Shown: positions 41,474-51,941 of the stretch, in pieces | Numbering within the stretch: position 1 is the stretch's first letter | Layout: each line of letters starts with the position of its first letter | Source: Mesotaenium endlicherianum | Taxonomy: Eukaryota; Streptophyta; Zygnematophyceae; Zygnematales; Mesotaeniaceae | NCBI GenBank assembly: GCA_009602735.1 | Contig: WELA01010671.1 | Location: forward strand, 88,061-152,060 | Length of the DNA stretch: 64,000 nucleotides | Direction of reading: 5' to 3' | The notes under the pieces: generated by a model | What the model was told of the DNA's origin: nothing | The model's database searches: none | The model's input: only the letters and a program-made list of their open reading frames with translations | Translations under genes and position numbers: made by a program

Positions 41474-44230
41474 TCCAGTCTACTGACTGTGAGGATGCTA
41501 GAGATAGTGAGTCGTCACTAGCTGCCCTCGTAGCAGGTATTATGGGTCCTGCTGAACTGGATTCACTATGCATGCCTGACAAACAGATAAAGGAGACCAT
41601 CAGTAATATAGACGTCCAGAGAGTGCACACTCTGGATGCTCTTGTTCCACCTGATGTCCAACATTTCTTTGCTACGTCAGGAGAACAATGCGAAAGTCAG
41701 GAAAAGACAGTCCCCCCTATCCTACTGCATTGCATGATTGCAGGTAGGAAGGTGAGGGCATTTGTTGACGGAGGGGCGTCACATACTTTTATCCACAAGG
41801 ACTTAGTTAAGCGGCTAAGGCTGCCTACTGTCACCCAAGGGAATAGAAAAATATTCCTTGGAGATGCCTCAAGTATCCCGGGAGGAGTTATAACCAAGCC
41901 TATTGAGGTCCAGTTAGGTTCTGGCATTGCAGTTCTAACTGAAACGCTTACATTTGAGGTACTCAACACTGGCTTTTATGATCTCGTGCTAGGCAGGTCC
42001 TGGCTTAATAGACATCAAGCTGAAGTGTGTTGGAGCAGAGGTACAGTTAAAGTGAGAGGAGCCAGTGATGGGCAGACTGACTTGGCACCCACCAGTGCTC
42101 TTCCTCTTGTCCTGTGTGGATGGCAAATGAAGGAAAAGAAGAGGCTTCCAGAAGGATGCAAGTTGCTGAATGCAATGGAGTTCGTCAAAAGCTGGAACCA
42201 GAAGGAAGACAGAATGTTCTGTCTGCTGCTAAGAGAGGTACCTCCTCAACCTGAAGAAGTGGTTGAGAAAAAGATACACCCTCCGGAACACCCTACTGCT
42301 GCAAACATTGTTGCTCAGTACATGGATGTGTTTAATATGCCTCCAACACTACCCCCTAAGCGGGAAGTAGATCATAGGATTGATTTATTACCTGGCAGCC
42401 AGCCACCCTGGCAACGCACGTATGGCTTGTCTTATTAAGAGAGTGAGGAGTTGAAAACACAGATTGCAGAGCTGGAGGAAAATGGTTACATTTCTCCCAG
42501 TAAATCACCGTACGGCGCANNNNNNNNNNNNNNNNNNNNNNNNNNNNNNNNNNNNNNNNNNNNNNNNNNNNNNNNNNNNNNNNNNNNNNNNNNNNNNNNN
42601 NNNNNNNNNNNNNNNNNNNNNNNNNNNNNNNNNNNNNNNNNNNNNNNNNNNNNNNNNNNNNNNNNNNNNNNNNNNNNNNNNNNNNNNNNNNNNNNNNNNN
42701 NNNNNNNNNNNNNNNNNNNNNNNNNNNNNNNNNNNNNNNNNNNNNNNNNNNNNNNNNNNNNNNNNNNNNNNNNNNNNNNNNNNNNNNNNNNNNNNNNNNN
42801 NNNNNNNNNNNNNNNNNNNNNNNNNNNNNNNNNNNNNNNNNNNNNNNNNNNNNNNNNNNNNNNNNNNNNNNNNNNNNNNNNNNNNNNNNNNNNNNNNNNN
42901 NNNNNNNNNNNNNNNNNNNNNNNNNNNNNNNNNNNNNNNNNNNNNNNNNNNNNNNNNNNNNNNNNNNNNNNNNNNNNNNNNNNNNNNNNNNNNNNNNNNN
43001 NNNNNNNNNNNNNNNNNNNNNNNNNNNNNNNNNNNNNNNNNNNNNNNNNNNNNNNNNNNNNNNNNNNNNNNNNNNNNNNNNNNNNNNNNNNNNNNNNNNN
43101 NNNNNNNNNNNNNNNNNNNNNNNNNNNNNNNNNNNNNNNNNNNNNNNNNNNNNNNNNNNNNNNNNNNNNNNNNNNNNNNNNNNNNNNNNNNNNNNNNNNN
43201 NNNNNNNNNNNNNNNNNNNNNNNNNNNNNNNNNNNNNNNNNNNNNNNNNNNNNNNNNNNNNNNNNNNNNNNNNNNNNNNNNNNNNNNNNNNNNNNNNNNN
43301 NNNNNNNNNNNNNNNNNNNNNNNNNNNNNNNNNNNNNNNNNNNNNNNNNNNNNNNNNNNNNNNNNNGTTAATGGGAGTCAAACAGCTGCTCAGCACAGCA
43401 AACCACCCTCAGACTGATGGGCAGACTGAAAGAGCTAACCGAGTTCGGCAGGAGGTGCTGCGAGCATATATTAATCAAAAACAAGATAATTGGGATGACC
43501 TGTTGCCTCAAATTCAGTTTGCGGTCAACAGTGCGGTGCACACGTCAACGGGCAAGACTCCTTTTGAACTCAGCCTGGGTAGAGTCCCTAAGTCTCCTCT
43601 AGATGTGCTAGGGGAATCTTTAACTCACCCTGAAGGGATTGACAACCCGGTCTCCCTCCAGTTAACTCAGGAGTTTGCTGACACCCTGTCAGAAGTCCAA
43701 CGAAACTTGCACACGGCCCAAGAAAACCAACAAAAATACGCTAATCAACACCGTCGGGAACTGTCATTTTCCAAGGGGATTTAGTCAAACTGCATTCTCA
43801 GCACCTGTACCTCCCTGGTGTGGTCAAGAAAAAGCTTGGCCCTGTCTGGGTCGGTCCATATTCGGTGGTCCGTCGTGTCGGTCAGAATGCTTACAAACTG
43901 AACATGTCAGCTGACTACAAGGGTCACCCGGTCTTTAATGTCTCCTTCCTGGAACCATACATCAAAGGTGATACACTGTTCACAGGTCGGTTACCTGTCC
44001 AACCGGGAACGGTCCCCGCTGTCCGGGACGGCGATTCTTCGGAGTATGAGGTCGATGAGATTTTAGACGCTCGCTCGGTCCGTCGATCGTCTAAATATGT
44101 CATGAAGTACCTCATCCGATGGAAGGGTTACGATGCCTCTGGGGACACTTGGGAATTTAAAGATCAGCTGACCCATGCCAAAGGGGCGTTGAAACGGTTC
44201 CACCTTCGGGCGGCTAGATCACCTCCCTAA
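41455..44230 (+). pseudogene. A3 pol, interrupted by stop, N gap and frameshift
   Basis: The protease part is intact (DGGASH present) and nearly identical to A1. A TTG-to-TAA change gives a stop at 42436-42438 at the start of RT. An N gap (42520-43366) replaces RT, RNase H and most of integrase. After the gap, integrase resumes ([14 protein letters not shown]). One base is lost in a G run near 43776 compared with A1. The last part (43820-44230) encodes the integrase C-terminus and a complete chromodomain ([31 protein letters not shown]). Confidence 0.85.
42520..43366. other. Assembly gap (847 N)
   Basis: The flanking sequences match A1 at 15034 and about 16910, so about 1875 bp would be expected in an intact copy. 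The gap length is therefore an underestimate, or the copy has an internal deletion of about 1 kb. Confidence 0.95.
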
Positions 44231-44555
44231 CAGTCGTTTCCGTTGACACGGGAAGGTGACAGGAGGTCCTGTCTCCATATAAGTTGGAGGGAGATGTGAC
44301 AGTTAGTGACAGTTGTGACAGGCAGCCCACCTTTGAATTTAAGTTGGAGGGAGTGGTAGTCTCTGATCACCATATTTACCCACTCAACCTGCGCTCACAC
44401 TCACTTGCTCTCCAACTCAATTTTTCCTTATATTCGCTCTTACCAGGTATTCCACTCTTGGAACTCTCCCGATCGCGTCCCTCTTCATCAAGGGCACTCA
44501 GTAACGGCAAATTATCATGACTTCACTAACTGCATTGTGTTTATGATTGAGCAGG

Positions 44556-46025
44556 ATGACTCAAAAGTCGGAACTCAAGAGGAAGAGAAGGGCGGAAGAG
44601 GCACATGCAGAATACTTGCAGTTCCGTGGAGACATCGAATCATCTTCCATCACCGCTCGGGAATCACAACGACTCCAACAACAGCGGGAGGCACAGAAGA
44701 AGAAGGAGGAGGAGGAACAGGCCAGACTGAGGCAGGAAGAAATGGACAGAAAAGCTGCAGAGGAGGCCAAGAAAGCAGAGGAGGAGAGGCAAGCTGAGGA
44801 GAAGCGGAAGCAGCAGGCTGAAGAAGAAGAACAGAGGAGAATCAGCAGCTACCGCTACACGGTGCTGGGCAAGGGCTTTGATCTACTGGAGGAGGCCTTC
44901 AAGTATGCCCAGAGAAGTCGCAGTGAGTCGCAGAAGGAAATCCTCCAGAAGGAAGGGGAGACATCCGAAAACTTTGACAAGTATATAGAGGTCGGCACAG
45001 GGCTCCTCCTCTACCACGATTACGCCAGGATGGTAGGATATACCATCGGAGAGGCCAAGGCAATGGCCCAGGTGAACGAAGCAGGAGCTGTCTCGATTCC
45101 TGGTATCTGGGGGGCAGATAGGGTCATCAGGATGATCCCCATGGACGCGGACAGCTTCAAGGACTCAACACCCCACAACAGGTTCAAGGCCATGTACAAT
45201 GAGGTGGAGAGGAGGAGCTGGGAATTCTTGGCCAGAGAAACCAGTCAGCTGGACTTTGCAGGGCACTGGTACCCTTGTACTCTCAAAAAGACAGACGCTG
45301 CCTTCTTCCAAAAGCCCACTGATTGGCGGTGGATGACCATCAACATGAGGGACCAGCAGAATGACAGGGCGACGGATGAGGATTTCCTGACAGACCTAAA
45401 CGGGAACATAGTATTGCCCCCTCACATTGCGGCTTGGGACCCAAGATTGGATGGAGTCAGAGACTGCATGAGCCAAGAGATGCAGGGGGACAGAAGCAGG
45501 GCCCGAGAGTCATTCTCCAAAGGGAAGCACGCTTATGCCAAATGGGCAAGTAAGCAGGGGGAAAAGGACCTCTATGCGGTCCGGACTCAGCAGCCCCCAC
45601 CAGCACCCAAAAGGGGAAGGTCAGTAGGATATTCTTTTTCTCGGGAAGAGCTGGAGCAGCGGACAGAGGAGACCCCAGAAGTCTCAGAGGAACCCGGGGA
45701 CAACGAGGAGGCGGAGTCGGAGGAAGACGAGGAGGAAGGCGAGGAGGAGGACACTAGCCCCGCCGTGATCCTGACACCTGCCACATCCCCTGTAAGGGAG
45801 AAGACGGGGTGGGCCCCGCCGCAACTCGCTCAAGAGGAGGATATCACTTGGCTGGGGACTGCCAGAGGACAAAGCCCATCTCCAGGCAAGGAGACCCAGT
45901 CGGACAGGGCAGAGAGGAGGGCTGCTCGGGAGATAGCCAGAGGCCTGCCAGCATCTCCCTCGCAGAGAGGGCATGTACCCTTGGCTCATGTCATGCAACA
46001 TCCTTCTAACCTTGCTTATGTATGA
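44556..46025 (+). CDS. ORF3 type II: accessory protein (A3), C-terminus fused to LTR
   Basis: The frame gives 489 residues from the ATG just after a conserved acceptor (GAGCAG ends at 44554; branch-like CACTAAC at 44524-44530). Residues 1-95 form a charged coiled coil. The core matches type I in order: YRYTVLGKGFDLLEEAF, KYIEVGTGLLLYHDYARM, PGIWGADRVIRM, MYNEVERRSWEFLA, PTDWRWMTINMRDQ, LPPHIAAWDPRLDG and FSKGKHAYAKWA. A strongly acidic tail (EEEGEEEDTS region) follows, then RGLPASPSQRGHVPLAHV. The last five codons come from LTR sequence, so the natural C-terminus is lost. There are no membrane helices. Function unknown; core conservation with type I shows past selection. Confidence 0.8.
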   Translation: MTQKSELKRKRRAEEAHAEYLQFRGDIESSSITARESQRLQQQREAQKKKEEEEQARLRQEEMDRKAAEEAKKAEEERQAEEKRKQQAEEEEQRRISSYRYTVLGKGFDLLEEAFKYAQRSRSESQKEILQKEGETSENFDKYIEVGTGLLLYHDYARMVGYTIGEAKAMAQVNEAGAVSIPGIWGADRVIRMIPMDADSFKDSTPHNRFKAMYNEVERRSWEFLARETSQLDFAGHWYPCTLKKTDAAFFQKPTDWRWMTINMRDQQNDRATDEDFLTDLNGNIVLPPHIAAWDPRLDGVRDCMSQEMQGDRSRARESFSKGKHAYAKWASKQGEKDLYAVRTQQPPPAPKRGRSVGYSFSREELEQRTEETPEVSEEPGDNEEAESEEDEEEGEEEDTSPAVILTPATSPVREKTGWAPPQLAQEEDITWLGTARGQSPSPGKETQSDRAERRAAREIARGLPASPSQRGHVPLAHVMQHPSNLAYV

Positions 46026-46203
46026 GTTTACTGAATTGCATCATTGATGCTAGTTTACTCGCATTTGACTTACGAGTATTATTCCCTGCTAGTGTATTTT
46101 CCTTTGCCGTTTAACTAGTTAACGGAAATACCATAAGATTACTTGCTGATATGAAGATCTTTATTAATTGTTAATCGCCTATTTGGTAAGTCGATTCATT
46201 TCA
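46003..46203 (+). repeat. A3 3' LTR remnant (last ~201 bp)
   Basis: It starts at CTTCTAACC, a five-base overlap (CTTCT) with the ORF3 sequence, and ends GATTCATTTCA before the target duplication CTTTT. U3 is missing, as in A2. Confidence 0.88.
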
Positions 46204-47315
46204 CTTTTGTACCATAGTGTAGTTTGCTGACTTTGTTGAAAAGGTCAGCAGGATGACTTTTGTATCATAGTGTAGTTTGCTGAAATTTATATATCAGTTT
46301 TATATAGGATATAATATCAGATAGGTTGACATATAGTAAGCTCGCTTGATATTAGTCAATATACTTAGCTTCAGTACGCTGAGGATAGACATATTCATTT
46401 AGATTGTTATTTGTAGATTGGCACATGTGACCGTAGTATACTTGAAGTCGGGAGGTCGACTGAGATTCGGTAAACCGATGTCCTACCAGTGTGGTTAAGT
46501 CCTGGGTAGGCGGAGCCGTCGTCAGTCAACTGAACAATTAGGACTTCAGTCAACCGACCAATTAATATGGTCGTTACACCTAGATCCGTGGGTCCCAACT
46601 GAACGGGTTTCCCACGAAACGGCGCACCTTGCGCCGTGGTCAACCAGGTGGTTACTAGGTACATAGCAGGCTGGGATCTCGTGGTCCCTCATTCTGGACA
46701 GTAGGCTTTACAGTCGGATTTCTACTTGCAAGTGATGTGTGCACTTTTTGGGTTTGTTCTAATGACCAGCCTTCACGGAAATTGACATGGTGGCTTTATT
46801 TGCGCTTCAAATGGAGCAAACTAGTTTTTTTTGGAAAGGTCTCGTCAAGATGCATTTGTTGCCGTTGAGTTTGCTCAATTTGGAGTAGTATTGACAGAGT
46901 TATGCCCTCTGACATTTCGGGGTCACACAGCGGACAGATTCCATGGTTTTCGCACCTAAGTCAGTGGGATGTGTTTGAGCTACTTTATGGTAATATTCTG
47001 AATGAGAGCGCCTTTGCTATTCAGTCCCTTGATGTTGTGTATGTGCTTACACATGCTTGTATGCCCGGTAGGCAAGAGGTCAGGAGTTTCTAAAGGAGAA
47101 GCTCTAGTCCTCAAGCTCGCCTCTTTCCTCTGCCTCGTATTCATGTGCATCTATGGCACACTACGAAAAGTGAGTCAAGGGTTATAGATGAGTAAACGGA
47201 ATTCTTTATAAGGGCGAAGATCGCTCCTTGATTTCACACGCTTCCACCTATCTCTGATCTTTTATATTTAAATGAAATATATTAATTTTGAATGAGCAAG
47301 ATTCATTTCAGTGAG

Positions 47316-49262
47316 TTTTTAATGTCACAGATTTTATTTAGTGACAAGGACAGGTCCAGTGACAAAAATTTCGGTTGGAGTCCAGGTCGTAGGACATTGA
47401 AACATGAGGGTTCCAGAAAGTACGTACAATCACGTAAAGTGCCAAAGTGATCGTGGAATTTCTAGAAACTCCGTGAGGAGTTAGTGGATTGTGTAGTAGA
47501 ATATTCTAGAATGTGATTGTGTGCGTGTGAGTGTGCTAGCTTGTCCAACTAGGCAAGGTCACCTACATGGAAGGAGCCATACGAGAAGGTTCTGGAGGTA
47601 CTTTGCTAGAAAGGACACTTAGAGTTAAAGGATAAATGGGAAGCACAAGGAAGTAGAGGAAGCTTATTCTAGTCTAGTCTAACCTTCTTATCTTGTACAC
47701 GACTTTTCTTAATAAAGTGAGTTCTTTTCCACTCCTCTCTCATATAGCCCTTTAACTCTTGCAAGGGTGGCATACCACCAGGCCTCTCCACCTTGTGTAT
47801 GCAACTAGGAAAGGTCCTCGTGCACGCTTCCACTCGCGGGTGAGGGTGCGTGAGTGTGTATGGGCGCACTCCTCGCACCCTTCCCCCTTTCAATGATACA
47901 CTTTAGAGCAAAATCTTCAAGCGTCGGCAGAAGCGTGGCGCCCTGGCTCTTCTATGGCCTTGAGAACTCCTTCTTCTTTGCGCTCCTTCTGCTTCTTTAG
48001 CTTCCTTTGACAACGATGCGTGCAAGAATGAGTAACATGTCTCAGGCAAGATTCGTGCCTTTCGCAGGCACCACACAGCGTTATCTTCCGAGAATGCCGT
48101 GCTTAGTCACAAAGCTTAGCTGCATGTTGCTTCTGCCTAGCCATGCTCAACTCAAACTCGTAGTCACTCAGCATGCATGCACACCTCGTGACTGCCGCGC
48201 GTGGCTGCTTAGCTTCTCAGCTGGCAGTCACGCCTAATTGGCTCATGGCTAAGAACTCCTGAGCGGTGTGTACAAGCAAATGCCACTTGCTCAAGATTCC
48301 CAACCGGGCGGCCGTAATCTATCTTGGCATTGCGGTCATGACCTGGCTTAATCTGCCAGTCACACTGTACCTGACTTGGTACCTGCTAGGCGGCTCATCA
48401 CTGATCTCCAGCTTCTAGCCTCGCGGCTGCCTATGCTGTCAAAACCTCCCCCATTCCTGGGTGTGGGGCACATTGACATTGACCCCTTGCCAGTGGTCTC
48501 GACGCCGACATAACCGCTGACTGCGGCATAATCAGTCAAGTGGTCGGTGAGTCAACGTTGACTTTCCGTACCGGGGTGGCCGTAGCTTGCGCTGAGGGTG
48601 CGACACCGTCAAACGGATAGTAGTCGCGACATGACGTCGCTAACATTTAATGAGAACTGGGTAAAGTTACCACTTTTTTGCCAACTGATTTGCCCGCTTG
48701 TGCCAGCGCCCGCCAAGAAATCTAGCGGTGCCTAAAATGGCCCAATCGGTCCCAAAGACTTTTGAAGCATCCGACGTGGCTTGCGGCGCGTCGACTGTCG
48801 GACGAACTGGGCCTCACCCGGGAGGGTTGGGTGGGATCACCAATATCGAGAAGAGAAGTCAAAAAAATAACAATAACCCTACCGAAGCTATAGTAGCTTA
48901 TATTTCCATTCAACATGGAATCAGTTGGATACAGAATGTCAAACAGTATAATGTCTTTCCTCTTTATCTCGTATTTTCCTCTCACACGCGTTAGGAGTAG
49001 TTGCTGACTCAACCTGCCACAGCACTTCAGCTCAGCTGGTGATTTCTCGCATCTCCCGTCCCTTCCTGGTCACCCTCGTGCTGCCCACATGCCACTCGAT
49101 ACGTAAGTGGCACCATTCTTCGCTTCTCTCCTACTTGTTGCTGGGCATATGTTCATTTCCTCGGCAGTCTGTCTTAGAGCGTTGTATCGTTTTTCGTTTG
49201 TAGTTCCAGTGTTATTGTTCACAGTTTTTTGACCTCTCTCGCTGGTCGGAACTAAAGACAGT
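47316..49262. other. Intergenic stretch before the gene island
   Basis: About 1.9 kb without an assignable gene. A (TG)-rich patch lies near 47517-47535. The last few hundred bases probably hold the CBSX3 promoter and 5' UTR, but I see no decisive signal. Confidence 0.4.
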
Positions 49263-50871
49263 ATGCAAGGTGTTCGTTCCGGACTTGGTCTAGTAAGGTT
49301 CCAATTTTTGCAACGTTGCTCAGTCAATAGCCAGACAACCAAAACGTTCGGACTTCAAGCAAGATGTGTCCAAACAGGAGCTGCTTCACAGGATGAGGAA
49401 AATCATTTTGAGACTGCCACCATTTCCGACATCATGGCCAAGAAAGGGGAGAAAGAGAGTGGCGCATGGCTTTGGTGTACGACTGAAGACACTGTTTACG
49501 ACGCCGTCAAATCTGTACGTGTTCACATTAGACCACCGGCCTTCATTAGCTTTCGATTATGCCATACTAGATACTTTAATTTGTTCTTATCCACAAAATT
49601 TTTGCAGATGACTTCGCATAATGTGGGTGCCTTATTGGTGATGACACCCGGAAGCACTGACAACATTGCTGGCATCATCACTGAGAGAGGTGAAGCATTT
49701 CATCATTCGGACCAACTTTGTCTATTATCTCCTTGGTTTCCATTTTTTACAGAGTGCCTCCTTCATAGTTTCAGGAATAAGAAGATGCCAGCGCATGCAT
49801 AAGCTATAGGAAGCTGCAAATCGTCGCTTTTATACACAAAGGCGCAGATTTGTTTTATACCGCTGTCTTTGGATTCTAATGATATCTGAAAGCGTGAGTG
49901 CAGATTATCTTAGGAAGATCATCGTCCAGGGGCGGTCATCAAAAAACACAAAAGTAGGAGACATCATGACTGAAGAGGTATATAGCCGTAGCCCATGCAA
50001 TCATTCAAGCACTTGGAAACCCCATCATATCAGGCGGTTCTGGCTTTTTCATAATACTCATGGTAATCAATGTTAAATTTGGGTCAACAGAACAAGCTCA
50101 TTACCGTCACGCCAGACACAAAGGTTCTGAAGGCAATGCAGCTGATGACAGGTATCGATTTTCTCAACCCTCATGCCTGAATTGCAAATACATACTATAA
50201 TTTTAGTTTCTTCACAGTTCAACTTGATATTAAGCTAATTTCTTCTTTTGCTTGCTGCAGACCATCGCATTCGACATATTCCTGTTTGCGACAATCACCA
50301 GATGAAGGGCATGGTGAGTTTCTGTTAGTGACATACCTGTTGGTTCATAAATAGCTAACTTCAATAGGAAGAGCTTATGTTCAATGTTGTTAGAAAAATT
50401 GCTGATTATGCATGCTATGACCCTGCAGACTAATACGTTCTGTCTTCCCTCATTTTACCTTTTAATTGTCTTCCAGCGCTCAATACAGGGGTGGGTACTC
50501 GCCATGATTGCAGCAAGTTACCAACTGTAGGAATAAGCTTAAATTCAATAATAATGCTGTGGGTACCTGGACATGTCTCATCTTTAAATGTTCACAAAAT
50601 CTATAGCTGTGCGCCAATCTATATCAATTAAGTCACGACCTTCACCACAAGTTCCTGTCCAGCCAGGAAGCTTCTTGATTGGATTACTGTACCGTCTGCT
50701 GTTACATTCAACTGGGAATGGCATGCCCTGGTTCATTGATGGAGAGCTACATTGATGACTGGGGATGCGGAGGGGTTACAGTTGAGCATTGGAGATGTTG
50801 TGCGTGTGGTGGTGGAGGAGCATCGACAAGAAGTGCAGCGCCTGAATGACTACATTCAGGGTTCGTACTAA
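49263..50871 (+). CDS. CBSX3: Mitochondrial CBS-domain protein, CBSX3-like
   Basis: Six exons by splice sites and frame: 49263-49514, 49608-49689, 49904-49977, 50091-50151, 50261-50313 and 50782-50871, for 203 residues. The N-terminus (about 45 residues, Arg and Ser rich, few acidic residues) looks like a mitochondrial presequence. Two CBS motifs follow: TISDIMAKKG, WLWCTTEDTVYDAVKSM and NVGALLVM with ITERDYLRKIIVQGRSS, then VGDIMTEENKLITVTPDTKVL, RIRHIPV and LSIGDVVRVVVEEHRQE. Plant CBSX3 proteins bind adenosine nucleotides and modulate thioredoxin in mitochondria. Length and sequence match that family closely. The stop (TAA 50869-50871) follows YIQGSY. Its 3' end faces the DUF599 gene. Confidence 0.93.
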
Positions 50872-51941
50872 AGAAGCGAAATTCCAACTTCTCAGCTCAG
50901 GTGTTGGTGGTATAGAGCCGAAGGTTTTTGCTACTGCACCACTTACATTTTGCAATTCCTGCAGATAATGGACTAGGGGTCATGAAAACATGGCACCTTA
51001 GACCACGGAAGTCCCTAGTATCGACTACGTGTTATGCATATGCAGAAATCGCTTACCCTTCTAGTTGGGTCCGAGGGAGTATGTAGACACTAGCAATCAA
51101 CTGGCGAGCATTTGTGTCCGAAACCAAGCAAGGTGCTGTTAAAAAGTACGTGATAGGGAATATTGGGGATATTGCTCCTGCAGCAGGCCTTCAGTTCAGT
51201 GTACCAAACGAAAAGTGATCTGTAGTAGAGTTAAGTCCTATGAACTGTGGAAAAAAAAGGCCATCATAAAGGGCTATGTGCATATTGTAGAGGGCTAGCT
51301 AATTTCGGCAACGAAACGCATTAGAAGCTTTTAGTATCTGCCAAGGAAGTTGGGTTCTTACTACGTGATTTGCAAGATAATTTTTTATTACTGTTCCGCT
51401 TTCTTAGTCTTGAAGGTGAAGGTGGCAAGTAGCACGTACCGTGGCCTATGTCATGGCCTGATGGAACAACTGTCTTGCCATGTGTACAGAAAGGTCTACT
51501 CATCGGCTTTTGCCACTATGAAAGTCATCCCATGACCTACTGACTGTGGTTTCAGGATTGGGTAGTGATGTACTTTATGGGTTTTCAGGATAAGTCCAAC
51601 ATTTCGATCAAATTTGTACAGTTCCTATTTAATTAAGAGTGTAATATCCCAGAAGCTTATGGACCCAAACATGGTCAGAATTGATTATAAGCTGCATCAA
51701 AGGCCCACAGTGCTGGATGTGGAGCATCACTGTTCACATAACTGGCACATACGATAGAGTTTACAGAAGCCAAACCTAAATACTACCAGCCTATCTTTAA
51801 TTAAGAACCTTGCATATACTTCAAATGCAGGAATGATAAAAATGCTAGCTGAAGGAGCAACTTTTCAAGAATCCACTGGTTACATGATTGTCCTTATGTA
51901 GCATGTTTGGACAAAAGCTAGTATCCAGCACATAACCACAC
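50872..51941. other. Convergent intergenic region, CBSX3 and DUF599
   Basis: This holds the 3' ends of both flanking genes. No exon, RNA or repeat is recognised. Confidence 0.4.

Larger units (their letters stand above)
39241..46203 (+). mobile_element. A3: family-A element with near-intact ORF3 type II
   Basis: Layout: 5' LTR 39241-39960, primer site 39962-39974, gag 39995-41473, pol broken by a stop, the N gap and a shift, then ORF3 type II 44556-46025 and a 3' LTR remnant 46003-46203. The perfect target duplication CTTTT (39236-39240 and 46204-46208) sits inside the solo LTR. From the middle of the 5' LTR through protease it is almost identical to A1, 27 kb away, yet its ORF3 is the other type. 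The 3' end is truncated almost exactly as in A2. Confidence 0.92.
39076..47310 (+). repeat. Solo LTR of family C, split by A3
   Basis: The two halves, 39076-39240 and 46204-47310, form an LTR of about 1.27 kb with family-A-like ends (TGTAATGAATC, GATTCATTTCA). It is flanked by GTGAG on both sides (39071-39075 and 47311-47315). No primer site or coding region follows, so it is a solo LTR left by LTR-LTR recombination. It shares with the family-A LTR a conserved block (GTCCTACCA, GTGGTTAA, GGGTAGGCGG) around 46466-46515. A 53-bp unit containing GTCAGCAGGATGAC and TAGTTTGCTGA is tandemly repeated across the A3 insertion point. Confidence 0.85.

Noticed and set aside
42356-43417. Long open frames across 42451-43400 on both strands
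   Set aside because: They consist of N-gap placeholders and carry no sequence information.
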